A stretch of DNA of 64,000 nucleotides from NCBI GenBank assembly GCA_028281495.1, contig JANQJU010000027.1, positions 1-64,000 of the forward strand. Reading direction: 5' to 3'. A model generated the notes under the pieces. The model was not told the origin of the DNA, ran no database searches, and was given only the letters and a program-made list of their open reading frames with translations. This stretch comes from SAR324 cluster bacterium (GTDB taxonomy: Bacteria; SAR324; NAC60-12). Made by a program: the position numbers and the translations under genes. This document shows positions 16,972-26,581 of this stretch, piece by piece (the first letter of the stretch is position 1; every line of letters begins with the position of its first letter).

Positions 16972-19908
16972 TCAGAGACATTGCGTCTCACTTTCCAATT
17001 TACAAATAACAACGTTATCCGCCCCATTCTGTTCATCATCGCGAATTGGGGTTTGCAAAATCATTTGAGCCCCAGCTTGCAAGGCGGATGTAGGGATTTC
17101 CAAGGCTTTGGAGAGGGGCGTTTCTCCGTTCTCTGGCAAAAACCACACATCCTCTGCTTCAAACAGTATCGTGGTGCCAGTTTTCACCTGCACGCTGACT
17201 GGAACCCGAATCAGCGGTTTTAGGAAGTTGGTTCCAAAACCATCCGCCGTCAATGCCACTTGCAGTTGTGTCATGGCATCGCCCGTTCCCGTGTCGGTTT
17301 GCGGTGTGAGGAGAAATTCCGTAATGGCCAAATTTCGAGACGGCCCCGTACGACACAATTGGGGTGGGTTGATTGTGACATTCGTTTCTTCCGTTTTGAC
17401 TTCATTGATCGATTGATACGAAAGGCGAAGTTGGTAGTCTCCCGCTCCCAACTCTTGAAACGTGACCAATTCTTGCCCTGCTGGAGTGATGACCGGCACG
17501 GTCGCTTGGGTCGAGATATCCAGTGTGGAGTGAATCATTTCCACTTTAGGAGTGATCACTGCCAAGGTGCCGGGATTGATCACCTGCACTTGGACCGTGT
17601 TGCACCAGGTGGTTACACTTTTTATCTCCAACACGGAGCTTTCTTCCCCTTGGCTGGTGTCCAAAGGTGGCATGAAGGTCCGTTGAGTGTTATTGAGGCG
17701 ATCAGAATCAGCCACCGTGCGATAGGGATCCAATACAGCAAACAACACGGATTCCGTGCTTTCTGGCAAATCGGCTCGTGCTACTTCGATTTGCACGCTG
17801 TCGGTGGTGGTAAAATCAACGGTCTGCGAAAAAAGTGGCGGAGTTTCGCTGTTCGGTTCGGTCAGGATTGCAACCGAACCACTGTCGGTTAAAATCAGAT
17901 CCATCGATCCAACCGAGATCTGTCCCACATTACTCACCGTGAGATAGGCGGTCTTCGGAGTGACTTGGAAATGGGTGATCGCAACATCCAATACCGGTTC
18001 CACTAAATAAGAAGCCGTATTGTTGCCATGATCCGATTCTTGTAGAGCACGACTACCATTGATTTCCGCGAGCACTTGAAAGGCTCCCGTTTGATTGGGC
18101 AAATCTGCCCAGTCCAACAAAACTGGCACCGGGTTGTTGGTATCAAAGCTAGCCGTGCCCAACGAGGTCAATTCGGTTTCTCCCACGAGAAAGAACTCGA
18201 CTGGAACTGGCACTGTGCCCACCTCAGACTTTTCTTCAATTGTGGCCACTAAGGTGGTTTCTCCTTGCTGCGTCAAGGAGAGCATTTCAAAATCGGGAAG
18301 GATGGAAAGCGGCAGCGGCATGGTATTGTTTTCTGTATCGCTTTCTGGCACCCCCACTAGCAGCTCAAGCTGCAACGACCCCACAGGCCGAGTGAGCGTG
18401 TATTCCAAGGTGAACACCGCTTCTTGTCCTGAAGATAATCCCGCTCCTGTAAAAGTTTCGACCACTTCACCGCCAGCTATTGACTGCAACTGAAATTCCG
18501 AAACCGGGGCAATGCCTTCATTCTTTACGGTCACTTCTATTTGGAATGGAGTATTGAGCTGCTTCACTGTCTCCACTTCCACTCGGCTGATCACCACATC
18601 AGGTAACAACGAAAGCTTCTCAAAATAAATTCCAGTCGGTGCTTCATCATCAGAATCCGCGTCTTCAGGAACGGCTCCCAGCATCGCGACCCATAGGTAG
18701 TCTGCTTCGTGACGGAGAATTGCTGCATTGGTCAATTCTAAAGCTCCCTCTTGCAGCCCCAGAACGATTCCGTTGTCCAACCACCCTTCCGAAGTCTTTG
18801 TCACGCTTCTCAAACCATCTTCCGATTCGTGAAGCACCACCAGGTCGTCATTCACTTCATAAGTGGAGATATTGCTCAGATTAAAATTTTCGAGGCCTGT
18901 TTCTTCAGCAGCGGACCATGCCTCCGTATAAGAGGCTGTTTGAACCGTTGTTTTCTCGGTGAATTCGGCATTTTCTGGGAGCGATGGTGTCCAAAAAATC
19001 TGAACGGCTCCCGGTAATGAAGCCAAGTTAAATTCAGCCGTATTGGAGGTTCCAGGAATGAACTGAGTTCCCGCTAATATCGTGTGATCCGTGCCAACTG
19101 TGGTGTATTTCACAGACGTATCCTCATCCGGAGACACTTCTGCGTTTTGAGATTCCATCCAACTGACTAGATACGACCCATTGAGATACTGAGCACGAAC
19201 ACGATATTCCACAAGGTCGTTTCGAGTCAGGCGTAACGGATTAGCCCAAGCTCCGTTGCGGTAAACGGAAATGTACAACTCCTGATCGTTCACCGTGTCG
19301 AGGTCCTTATCGATGTCGAGTCGAAACACAAGGGCGACTGTTCGATCTGCCCCAGTCACCAATTGAGCCTCTACCAAATAAAAAGTAGCTGGAACGGGAA
19401 TCGGTTTGGACCACTTGCCGTTTGTCAACAAACTGAAAAACAGACGTTGATTGGCAGATCTTTGACGGACGATTTCTTCAGCAGTGATGCCACTTGCGGC
19501 TAAATCTTCCGCAGTGATTTCTCCCTCAGGAAGTCCATAGACTTCGCGGTAATTTGTATCGTCCCCTGCAAGCACCATCAGAGAGACACCGTTCCCCAAA
19601 GAGGCAGCTCCTACCAAATCAAATGGATTGTCATTTGGAATCTGGAGGTCTTCTAAAATGAGAGTCGACCAAACACCATTGCGGTAGATCAACGAGCCAA
19701 TATCATCCTTTGCATTAAAATCACCGTAGTAGAAAGAAATCCGTGGTGCATTGTCGTGCCCTACATAAAAGGACGGTTTTTGGGGCACTCGGTTGGAATT
19801 TGGAATAACCAAAGGGGTTTGTGCCAACAAGGCACTCCACGGGAATAGGGAAAGCATGACAAGGAAAATCCCCCCCCCGATCAATTTGTGTGTCAACCTC
19901 TGCTTCAT
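16972..19908 (-). CDS. large exported CARDB-repeat protein
   Basis: The ATG at 19908 lies about 9 nt after GAGGGA. A GTG three codons earlier touches that ribosome site and is less likely. The 978-residue product has a signal peptide (KLIGGGIFLVMLSLFPWSALLAQ). The N-terminal half, of propeller-like character, has recurring 'NG.WS.P' strands (RNGVWSTLIL, TNGKWSKPIPV, RNGAWANPLRL). Then come two or more CARDB modules (ISRVEVETVKQ...ESDTENNTMP and ITHFQVTPKT...DSDRLNNTQ). CARDB is a cell-adhesion-related beta-sandwich found in bacterial and archaeal surface proteins. The next gene follows after 38 bp, and a tail-collar protein gene lies further down, so they are probably one operon. Confidence 0.82.
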   Translation of the reverse strand: MKQRLTHKLIGGGIFLVMLSLFPWSALLAQTPLVIPNSNRVPQKPSFYVGHDNAPRISFYYGDFNAKDDIGSLIYRNGVWSTLILEDLQIPNDNPFDLVGAASLGNGVSLMVLAGDDTNYREVYGLPEGEITAEDLAASGITAEEIVRQRSANQRLFFSLLTNGKWSKPIPVPATFYLVEAQLVTGADRTVALVFRLDIDKDLDTVNDQELYISVYRNGAWANPLRLTRNDLVEYRVRAQYLNGSYLVSWMESQNAEVSPDEDTSVKYTTVGTDHTILAGTQFIPGTSNTAEFNLASLPGAVQIFWTPSLPENAEFTEKTTVQTASYTEAWSAAEETGLENFNLSNISTYEVNDDLVVLHESEDGLRSVTKTSEGWLDNGIVLGLQEGALELTNAAILRHEADYLWVAMLGAVPEDADSDDEAPTGIYFEKLSLLPDVVISRVEVETVKQLNTPFQIEVTVKNEGIAPVSEFQLQSIAGGEVVETFTGAGLSSGQEAVFTLEYTLTRPVGSLQLELLVGVPESDTENNTMPLPLSILPDFEMLSLTQQGETTLVATIEEKSEVGTVPVPVEFFLVGETELTSLGTASFDTNNPVPVLLDWADLPNQTGAFQVLAEINGSRALQESDHGNNTASYLVEPVLDVAITHFQVTPKTAYLTVSNVGQISVGSMDLILTDSGSVAILTEPNSETPPLFSQTVDFTTTDSVQIEVARADLPESTESVLFAVLDPYRTVADSDRLNNTQRTFMPPLDTSQGEESSVLEIKSVTTWCNTVQVQVINPGTLAVITPKVEMIHSTLDISTQATVPVITPAGQELVTFQELGAGDYQLRLSYQSINEVKTEETNVTINPPQLCRTGPSRNLAITEFLLTPQTDTGTGDAMTQLQVALTADGFGTNFLKPLIRVPVSVQVKTGTTILFEAEDVWFLPENGETPLSKALEIPTSALQAGAQMILQTPIRDDEQNGADNVVICKLESETQCL

Positions 19909-20030
19909 GGGTCTCACTCCCTCGAAAAACTGCCTAAAGGTTCATCGGAAAATGGTTCAACGAAAAACACAGGATGGACCGAGTTTCATACGCCCAGCCT
20001 GAAGGATGTGATTCTCGACCTGACGGATGG

Positions 20031-20762
20031 TTAATCCTCATCATCGGAGTTGTCGTTTGCTTCATCAATTTGCGTCTCGTCAATCGACGTCTCCACGGAA
20101 GGGATGAGGTGGTGCTCTGCCCACACCGAAGGGCGATCTGCTTCCGTTTGTGCGAGGGGATTGGCTCCCAATGTCATTTGATTGTCGACCAAACGAATGA
20201 TGTCGAAATATTTCTGTTTGTTTCTTTTAGGATATTGCACTGTTTCTGAGCAGGTCTTGTTCATGAATCGGCGTTCGACCCCGGTCTCGAATTTCTTCTT
20301 GATGCGCTTGCCACGAGGCCGGACACAAATCTCTTTGAGCGTGTTGGTGACTTCATCGGAATAGCTGAGGATTCGAGTCGTCTTCAGTTTGAGGTCGATC
20401 TCCGTGCCTTCAGCCAGTTGCGTGGTGTCTGGAATTTGGTAGGAAAATTTATTGGAGGTTTGTAACCAAGGATCCGAACAATCGGCATTGCCTGATTGGA
20501 TGTGTCGTCGCCACACCGTGCCTTTGAGGCTTTGATCGCGTTTGATCTTTTTCTGGCCTTTGAATTCGATCAACTCTCGGCTGTATTCGTTTCCCCCTAA
20601 GTAAAAGCAATCGCTTTCCCACATCCCCCGCAATGGATTCTCGATGCGCGGTTGTTTTTTGGGCTTTGGTTCCTTTTTCGACTTAGAAAAAGCGTTTGTA
20701 CTAACAAGCAAAAGCAGGCATATTGCCCACGAAATAGGCTTTAATCCACGTAATGCTAACAT
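20031..20762 (-). CDS. exported protein of unknown family
   Basis: I do not recognise a family. The 243-residue product has a signal peptide (GLKPISWAICLLLLVSTNAFS), a Lys/Pro-rich linker (KSKKEPKPKKQPR) and a mature domain starting LRGMWESDCFYLGG. It reads like a beta-rich, lipocalin-sized fold of 'treatment/assay' type (G-W-x-S-x-C near the start). Cys pairs (DCF, ADCSD, EICVRP, KTCSE) could form two disulfides. The C-terminal tail is strongly acidic (ETSIDETQIDEANDNSDDED). It is the promoter-proximal gene of a four-gene minus-strand series of exported proteins, 122 bp upstream of the CARDB gene. Confidence 0.68.
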   Translation of the reverse strand: MLALRGLKPISWAICLLLLVSTNAFSKSKKEPKPKKQPRIENPLRGMWESDCFYLGGNEYSRELIEFKGQKKIKRDQSLKGTVWRRHIQSGNADCSDPWLQTSNKFSYQIPDTTQLAEGTEIDLKLKTTRILSYSDEVTNTLKEICVRPRGKRIKKKFETGVERRFMNKTCSETVQYPKRNKQKYFDIIRLVDNQMTLGANPLAQTEADRPSVWAEHHLIPSVETSIDETQIDEANDNSDDED

Positions 20763-21320
20763 CGTCCTCTTTGGGTTTGAGAATGAGATGCTTAGTTAAA
20801 AAACGACTCAATCCAGAATTTCACCTAAAAGTCTTTCTTAAAATGGAAAATGTCAAGAACAAAAAATAAAAAAAATAGCAAAAATTGGAATATCTAATTT
20901 CATCAACTTTATGTTTGAAATACAGGTCTTATTCATAGAAATTTAGAAGCATTGCCGGGAAAAACAAACTAGAAGAAAGTTAACAGTTCAACAATATTGG
21001 TGTTTTTAAAGAAACAAATTCGCTTAATATCCATATTAATTTGTTAGGAGTGTCTCTAAAACGCTTAATTCAACAGAGAATATGCTAATCGTTAGCAGAA
21101 CGTCTTTTTGGATGGGAAGGAGTAGAAAAATCAAATCGGACGGTTTCGTATCCAAAGACGCATTCTAAGGCTTCCATGGATTCGGTTTTCGATACACTTT
21201 GTTACAAAGTGTTACGAAATCGAGAGGCTTTCCTCGCAGAATCAACTAAAATGCGGCATAATTCCTTTTTTTTATTCTGACCTTCCGCATTCCATAACTT
21301 TCTTTCCTTAAAACCGTCCT
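20763..21320. other. 558-bp AT-rich divergent intergenic region
   Basis: This gap separates the start of the minus-strand exported-protein cluster from the start of the plus-strand ABC transporter genes, so it should hold promoters for both. On the minus strand a TTGACA lies about 85 bp upstream of the start at 20762, but I see no good -10 at the right spacing. The clearest element is the palindrome at 21194-21212. I see no credible gene here. Confidence 0.6.
21187..21219 (+). promoter_or_regulatory. palindromic operator-like site upstream of the ABC transporter
   Basis: ACACTTTGT (21194-21202) and ACAAAGTGT (21204-21212) form a perfect 9-bp inverted repeat around a single T. The arms continue outward with TTTCG (21187-21191) and CGAAA (21215-21219) after a 2-bp mismatch. 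The dyad lies about 110 bp before the ATG of the ATPase gene, a typical position for a dimeric repressor site. It lacks a T-run, so a terminator is unlikely. Confidence 0.5.
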
Positions 21321-21986
21321 ATGATTTTACAAGTCCAAGACCTTTTCAAATCCTTCACTGCGCCCAACAATGACGACCGCGTGGATGTCTTGACCGGTAT
21401 CAACTTCGATATCCAGCAAGGCGAAACGGTGGCCATTCTCGGGCAATCGGGAAGTGGCAAATCCACATTCCTTTCGCTGATGGCCGGGTTGGATCATCCC
21501 ACCGAAGGATCGATTCGTTTGAATGACCAAGTGCTGAGCGAGCTTTCGGAGGAACAACTGGCACGATTTCGTTCGCAAAATATTGGGATCATTTTTCAGC
21601 AATTCCATCTGATGTCGCATCTGAATGCTTTAGAAAATGTTTCACTTCCGTTGGAATTGATTCATGATGCCGAAGCGATTTCTAAGGCACAAGAGGCACT
21701 CGATCAAGTCGGTCTCGGTCATCGCGCCACGCACTTTCCCCATCAATTGAGTGGAGGCGAGTGTCAGCGGGTCGCCATTGCCCGTGCTTTGGTCGTGCGT
21801 CCGGCTCTGCTCCTTGCTGACGAACCCTCTGGGAATTTGGATACCAAAACAGGAGACCACATTGCCGACCTCTTGTTCGAGTTGGTCGAATCCACTGGTA
21901 TGACGATGCTTTTGGTCACTCACAATGAGCACTTAGCCCAACGTTGTGGCCGCAGCCACTTTCTCAAAGGAGGAAAACTCGTATGA
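21321..21986 (+). CDS. ABC transporter ATP-binding protein (LolD/YbbA type)
   Basis: The 221-residue single ABC ATPase shows Walker A GQSGSGKST (about 37-45), Q-loop FQQFHLM, signature LSGGECQRVAIARAL, Walker B ALLLADEPSGNLD and H-loop LLVTHN. The 'GNLDTKTG' after Walker B is typical of the MacB/LolD/YbbA group, which powers FtsX-type permeases handling lipoproteins, peptides or envelope stress. The stop overlaps the start of the permease gene by 4 bp (ATGA), so the two are translationally coupled. A palindromic candidate operator lies about 110 bp upstream. Confidence 0.93.
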   Translation: MILQVQDLFKSFTAPNNDDRVDVLTGINFDIQQGETVAILGQSGSGKSTFLSLMAGLDHPTEGSIRLNDQVLSELSEEQLARFRSQNIGIIFQQFHLMSHLNALENVSLPLELIHDAEAISKAQEALDQVGLGHRATHFPHQLSGGECQRVAIARALVVRPALLLADEPSGNLDTKTGDHIADLLFELVESTGMTMLLVTHNEHLAQRCGRSHFLKGGKLV

Positions 21987-24562
21987 AACTCTGGTTCCGT
22001 CTTGCATTCAAAGAAATCCGCAACAATTCTCGATTCAGCTTATTTTTCATTATGAACCTGACGTTGGGATTGGTCGGCTTCATCGCCCTCGATTCTTTCA
22101 AACTGTCCATCCAGCAGCACGTGGAACGCAATTCTAAAGCCATTCTCACGGCTGATATTGGATTGAGTTCCAACCAACCCTTCAACGAAAAAGATCTAGA
22201 AGCCGTCGAAGAGATCTTAGGCCCAGACCATGAAGCGGCGGCGTCCATTCGGTTTTTCTCAATGGTAGCTGGTCCGGACAACTCCCGTCTCATTCGAGTG
22301 ATTGGTATTGATGAAAACTACCCGCTTTACGGCAACATCGTTCTTAAAAACTCAACGGGCTTGGAATTGGACGAAAACCGGCGTGCCTTGTCTTCCACCC
22401 CTTCGGTGTGGTCCGATCAGGATTTGTTGATTGCTTTGGGCTTACAGGCAGGAGAATCCTTAAAAATCGGGGAGCAGCAATTTCAAATCGTGGACTCGAT
22501 TGTCGATGATCCCGCCAGTGCGGTCTCCACGTTTGCGGGTCTGCCGAAAGTCTATATAGGCCTGGACCAAGTGTATCAAACGAATCTGATTCGACCCGGA
22601 AGTCGGATTGCCTATAGCCGCTATTACAAACTGCCGGAAGGAACCGATGGGAATGCTATTGCACAACAATTGAGAAATCGATTTGAAGAACTGTATCCAG
22701 GATCCCCTAAGATTCGTGTGCAAACCCATCGTGAAGCCAGCGATCAACTAGGACGTGTGCTGAACTACCTCAACGACTACTTGGGCTTGGTGGCGCTCAT
22801 CGCGTTGTTCCTCGCCGGTGTCGGTGGGGCTTATTTATTCCGCAGCTACTTGGAGAGTCGTTTCAAAGAAATGGCCATTTTGATGAGTTTAGGAACCACA
22901 CGCAAACAAGCTTATGTCATGGCTTTGGCACAAATTGCGATTTTGGGATTGGTCAGTGCTATCATGGCTAGCGTTTTGGCGTTTGTGATGCTTCCTTTAT
23001 TGCCCCTGCTGTTGGAAAACTTCCTTCCCAAGGGCATGGTCACAGAAATGAGCAGCAGCAGCTTGCTATTGGCCCTGTTCATGGGGGGCATCGGTAGCAT
23101 TTTGTTCTGTTTGCCCATCCTCACACGAATCCAAAGTTTAAACCCGATCAGTCTCTTTCATGAACACGTTCGACCCACTCAAGATAGTGCGTTGCCAGTC
23201 CCTTGGGTTCTGTTGAGCTATGTTCCCGGTATCATTGCTTACTGGTTGTTATCGATTTGGCAGGCTCACTCGATCAAAATTGGAAGTTTGTTCGTAGGAA
23301 TGTTTTTAGGCTCCTTGCTCCTGCTTGGGCTGGTGGGTTGGTTGATTCTCACGGGCTGTGGCAAATTGGCAGCAGACCGGAAAATCACCGGCAAGATTGC
23401 CTTACGCAACCTCAATCGCAATAAAATGGGGGCGATTTCATGTTTCATTGCTATTGGATTGGGTTCGTTGTTGCTCAATCTCATCCCTCAAATCCAGCGC
23501 GGGTTGGAAGAAGAAATTCAGCGCCCCAGTGGAGTGAAAGTGCCGAGCTTCTTTTTATTTGATATCCAGCCCGAGCAGGTGGCCCCGATGAAAACCTATC
23601 TCAAAGAAAACAACTACCAACTCGCCCATCTTTCTCCCACCATTCGTGCTCGGCTGGAAAAAGTGAATGGTAACCAATTCCTATCGGGTGATCAAAACGG
23701 AGCTGCCATTACTCGTGAACAAGAAACCGAGCGCCGATTTCGTAATCGCGGTTTCAACCTTTCCTATCGAGAAGGCTTGTTTGATTCCGAAACCCTCTTG
23801 GAGGGAAAACCTATTACCGGCAAATACGATTGGGATTCTAACGAAATCCCTCAAATTTCAATGGAGACTCGATTTGCCAAACGCTTGGGGTTGAAAATCG
23901 GTGATGTGCTGACCTTCGATGTGCAAGATGTTCCCATTGAGGGCAGGATCGTGAATCTCCGCCGGGTAAAATGGAACAGTTTCCAACCCAATTTCTTTAT
24001 CTCTTTCCAGCCAGGTGTGTTAGAGGACGCTCCCAAAATGTTCCTCGCTTCGATTTCCAACGTCCAACAAAACCGGAAGCTGGAACTGCAAAATGGCATT
24101 GTGAAACGTTTTCCCAATGTTTCGATTATTGACGTTTCACGGGTGATGGCTCGCCTGCTAGACATTACCGATCAAATCAGTTGGGCTTTGCGAGCAATGG
24201 CTTCGCTTTCTATCTTGGCCGGGTTGGTGGTGTTGTTTTCCATTGCCCGTCATGAGGCGCAAAGTCGGTTCTGGGAAATCAATCTGTTGAAAGTCTTGGG
24301 GGCTCGCTTCCAAGATGTCCGATCGATCATTCAAATCGAATTCGGGATTTTAGGCTTCTTTGCCTCCATCTTTGGGGTATTGCTCAGTATCATTATTTCT
24401 TATGGTGCGGCCTACATCATGTTTGAAAGCTTATGGAGTTTCTCTTGGAGCATCACTGGCACCATCGTCGTTGCGATTAGCATACTCAGTATCGGCACCG
24501 CTTTATTAGCCACTCGCAAGATTCTACGCCAAAAACCTTTAGAACTATTGAAAGCGGTATAA
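21983..24562 (+). CDS. FtsX-like ABC permease (YbbP type)
   Basis: The ATG at 21983 follows AAGGAGG at 21968-21974. An in-frame ATG 13 codons earlier is disfavoured. The 859-residue permease has a first helix (FSLFFIMNLTLGLVGFIALDSF), a large extracytoplasmic domain (about 45-250), a block of helices (about 265-400), two more (about 415-475), a second periplasmic domain (about 515-710) and a final three-helix FtsX unit ending in RKILRQKPLELLKAV. This duplicated FtsX topology matches YbbP/DUF214 proteins. With the upstream ATPase it likely forms a complex acting on an envelope substrate, not identified here. A strong terminator follows. Confidence 0.9.
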   Translation: MKLWFRLAFKEIRNNSRFSLFFIMNLTLGLVGFIALDSFKLSIQQHVERNSKAILTADIGLSSNQPFNEKDLEAVEEILGPDHEAAASIRFFSMVAGPDNSRLIRVIGIDENYPLYGNIVLKNSTGLELDENRRALSSTPSVWSDQDLLIALGLQAGESLKIGEQQFQIVDSIVDDPASAVSTFAGLPKVYIGLDQVYQTNLIRPGSRIAYSRYYKLPEGTDGNAIAQQLRNRFEELYPGSPKIRVQTHREASDQLGRVLNYLNDYLGLVALIALFLAGVGGAYLFRSYLESRFKEMAILMSLGTTRKQAYVMALAQIAILGLVSAIMASVLAFVMLPLLPLLLENFLPKGMVTEMSSSSLLLALFMGGIGSILFCLPILTRIQSLNPISLFHEHVRPTQDSALPVPWVLLSYVPGIIAYWLLSIWQAHSIKIGSLFVGMFLGSLLLLGLVGWLILTGCGKLAADRKITGKIALRNLNRNKMGAISCFIAIGLGSLLLNLIPQIQRGLEEEIQRPSGVKVPSFFLFDIQPEQVAPMKTYLKENNYQLAHLSPTIRARLEKVNGNQFLSGDQNGAAITREQETERRFRNRGFNLSYREGLFDSETLLEGKPITGKYDWDSNEIPQISMETRFAKRLGLKIGDVLTFDVQDVPIEGRIVNLRRVKWNSFQPNFFISFQPGVLEDAPKMFLASISNVQQNRKLELQNGIVKRFPNVSIIDVSRVMARLLDITDQISWALRAMASLSILAGLVVLFSIARHEAQSRFWEINLLKVLGARFQDVRSIIQIEFGILGFFASIFGVLLSIIISYGAAYIMFESLWSFSWSITGTIVVAISILSIGTALLATRKILRQKPLELLKAV

Positions 24563-24577
24563 TTTCGGTCCAATCAA

Positions 24578-24619
24578 CCCTCGAAATCGAGCGGGCTGCT
24601 TCAGCTCGCTTTTAGAGGG
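24578..24619 (+). terminator. Rho-independent terminator after the ABC permease gene
   Basis: GCGGGCTG (24591-24598) pairs with CAGCTCGC (24602-24609) around a 3-nt loop, with one G-U pair, and TTTT follows directly (24610-24613). Outer CCCTC/GAGGG (24578-24582, 24615-24619) can extend the structure. It lies 28 bp past the permease stop codon. Confidence 0.8.
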
Positions 24620-24780
24620 ATTTCTTCCGGCAACGACCTCAATTCCTAACCTGTTCCATTCCCATCCCTTAGGGACTTGCTGTGCTCTGTGAAAGATGTT
24701 GCATTTGTTTGAAAAATGTTTAACTTCCTTTAACTACTGTCTAAGAAATACGTCGGAAATGACCTCATAATTGAGGAGAA

Positions 24781-25407
24781 ATGGCTTTCTTATTACTATG
24801 CAGTCTAGCGTTCTTGATAGGAAGCATTCCTTCCGGGTTGATCATTGGCAAACTCTGGTTAGGACAAGATATTCGCACCCAAGGCAGCGGAAACATTGGT
24901 ATGACCAATGTGATGCGAGTGGGTGGTAAAGGCCCTGGAATCGCTACCTTCCTTGCCGATTTTGGGAAAGGGGCTATCGCCGTTGGAATTGCGTATTTTA
25001 CCCTTGTGGAAGAAGGCCAGATTTCCATTAGCATGTGGACTCTCACCGGTCTGGCTGCCATCTTAGGACATGTCTTTTCTGTATTCTTGAAGTTCAAGGG
25101 TGGGAAAGGTGTTGCAACCACATTTGGCGTGTTAGCAGTGCTATCATGGCCCGTCGGGGTGGCTGCGGCCCTACTGTGGATCGGCACATTTTTAGCAAGG
25201 CGTATTTCAAGTTTGTCAGCTCTTGTGATGCTAGTGGCATTGCCGTTTTTATTCCTCATCCTGCCCCCTTTGTTTGGAGAAGCCATTCACGTTTCCCAAT
25301 TTTTTATGTTTTTCGGATTATCCACGCTATTGATTTATAAGCACCGGGAAAACATCCAACGTCTGTTGCAGGGCGAAGAAAAACCACTCGGTTCGGAGAA
25401 ACTATGA
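24781..25407 (+). CDS. plsY: glycerol-3-phosphate acyltransferase PlsY
   Basis: PlsY transfers an acyl group from acyl-phosphate to glycerol-3-phosphate, the first step of bacterial phospholipid synthesis, in the inner membrane. The 208 residues show all three PlsY motifs: GSIPSGLIIGKL near the N-terminus, GSGNIGMTNVMRVGGKG (about 37-53) and FKGGKGVATTFG (about 102-113). Hydrophobic segments fit five membrane spans. The expected Ala/Thr after NxG is Met here, a mild change. GAGGAGA precedes the ATG. The stop overlaps the start of the exchanger gene by 4 bp, so the two are likely co-transcribed, without an obvious functional link. Confidence 0.95.
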   Translation: MAFLLLCSLAFLIGSIPSGLIIGKLWLGQDIRTQGSGNIGMTNVMRVGGKGPGIATFLADFGKGAIAVGIAYFTLVEEGQISISMWTLTGLAAILGHVFSVFLKFKGGKGVATTFGVLAVLSWPVGVAAALLWIGTFLARRISSLSALVMLVALPFLFLILPPLFGEAIHVSQFFMFFGLSTLLIYKHRENIQRLLQGEEKPLGSEKL

Positions 25408-26528
25408 ATCCTGTGATTGTTGTTGAAAAATTCTTTGGTCCCAAGGTGTATAAGCCGACCCTGGTGTTAGCCGGAGTGGCATTGGTTACTTGGCTCATTC
25501 CTTGGGGCTTTTTTCAGTTCTTCTTTTTTGCCTCGCTGATTTGTCTCGCTTCGATCGCTATTTGGCGTGCTGGTGACCATTTCACCCCAGCTGCTGAATT
25601 TATTGAAGATCACCATAACATTCCTCAGTCGGTGAAAGCGGCGATCATTGATGCCATTGCCAGCTCCTTTCCAGAGTTTGCGGTTGCCGTCATTGCAGTC
25701 ATCACCTTAGGAAGGTTCGAAGTCGGTGTCGCAACCATAGCAGGCTCTGCCTTGTACAATGTATTGGTCATTCCTGCGGCTGCAGGATTGGTTGCCACTA
25801 CACCCATGTTGGTGAGCAAAGAAGTTGTTTGGCGGGATAACCTATTTTATTTCGTAGTTGTCATCGTCTTGCTCCTTGCCGTTTGGGCTACTGATGCATG
25901 GGGACTGGGAATCGGTTTAATGTTTCTCATCATTTACGGGGCCTACATGTATTTGTTGCAAAAACATTATAAAAGCCACCAAGCACAGTCTTCCAATGAC
26001 AAAGCCGTAGAAGAAACGCCAGATGATGAGGAAGAACAAGAAACGGCTTGGGAGATCAGTTCCGAAAAAGGTGCTTGGGTCTGGATTCTAGGAATGATGC
26101 TGCTCATGGGATTCGCCTCACATGTTTTGGTAGAAGCGTCGATCAGTTTGGGAGACCTATTAGGGATTGATGCTGTGGTAATGGCGTTTATTGTCATTGC
26201 TGCCGGAACATCGGCTCCGGATACGGCTCTCTCGGTGATTAGTGCTCGTAAAGGCAATTATGATGCTGCAATTTCCAACGTCTTTGGAAGCAACATTTTC
26301 GATATTTGTATTTGTTTGAGTGTTCCTATTCTGATGGTCTTTATAGCAGGAGGCGGTGCCACGGCAATCAACATGCCGCATATGGAATTACTCTTCATTT
26401 TACTCGCCTCTACAATTCTCGCTTTCTATTTTTTCTACTCTGATAATTATACGCTGAATAAAAAGAAGTGTAAGATCATGGCAGGTCTGTATATCGCTAT
26501 TGTGCTATATGCGATGATGCTGGGTTGA
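25404..26528 (+). CDS. sodium/calcium exchanger family (CaCA) antiporter
   Basis: This 374-residue inner-membrane antiporter has the two inverted CaCA repeats. The first alpha-repeat is seen as AIIDAIASSFPEFAVAVIAV...GVATIAGSALYNVLVIPA (about 77-128). The second is VIAAGTSAPDTALSVISARKGNYDAAISNVFGSNIFDI (about 262-300). The acidic residues in SSFPEF and TSAPDT are the cation ligands of the family. A charged cytoplasmic loop (about 190-220: QSSNDKAVEETPDDEEEQE) separates the halves, as in potassium-dependent or YrbG-type members. It would exchange Na+ or H+ for Ca2+; the exact ions are not readable. It is translationally coupled to plsY. Confidence 0.9.
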   Translation: MNPVIVVEKFFGPKVYKPTLVLAGVALVTWLIPWGFFQFFFFASLICLASIAIWRAGDHFTPAAEFIEDHHNIPQSVKAAIIDAIASSFPEFAVAVIAVITLGRFEVGVATIAGSALYNVLVIPAAAGLVATTPMLVSKEVVWRDNLFYFVVVIVLLLAVWATDAWGLGIGLMFLIIYGAYMYLLQKHYKSHQAQSSNDKAVEETPDDEEEQETAWEISSEKGAWVWILGMMLLMGFASHVLVEASISLGDLLGIDAVVMAFIVIAAGTSAPDTALSVISARKGNYDAAISNVFGSNIFDICICLSVPILMVFIAGGGATAINMPHMELLFILLASTILAFYFFYSDNYTLNKKKCKIMAGLYIAIVLYAMMLG

Positions 26529-26541
26529 ACACGATTTTTTT

Positions 26542-26581
26542 CCCACAGATCGGTACATTTGATGCAGTATTGATCTGTGGG
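26542..26581. terminator. 10-bp hairpin between convergent genes
   Basis: CCCACAGATC (26542-26551) and GATCTGTGGG (26572-26581) form a perfect 10-bp inverted repeat with a 20-nt loop, between the exchanger stop (26528) and the convergent STAS gene (stop at 26692). A T-run precedes it on the + strand rather than following it, so it is not a canonical intrinsic terminator. Confidence 0.4.

Noticed and set aside
26542..26581. Canonical intrinsic terminator with U-tract
   Set aside because: The T-run lies before the stem on the + strand and becomes an A-run after it on the minus strand, so neither strand has the expected order.
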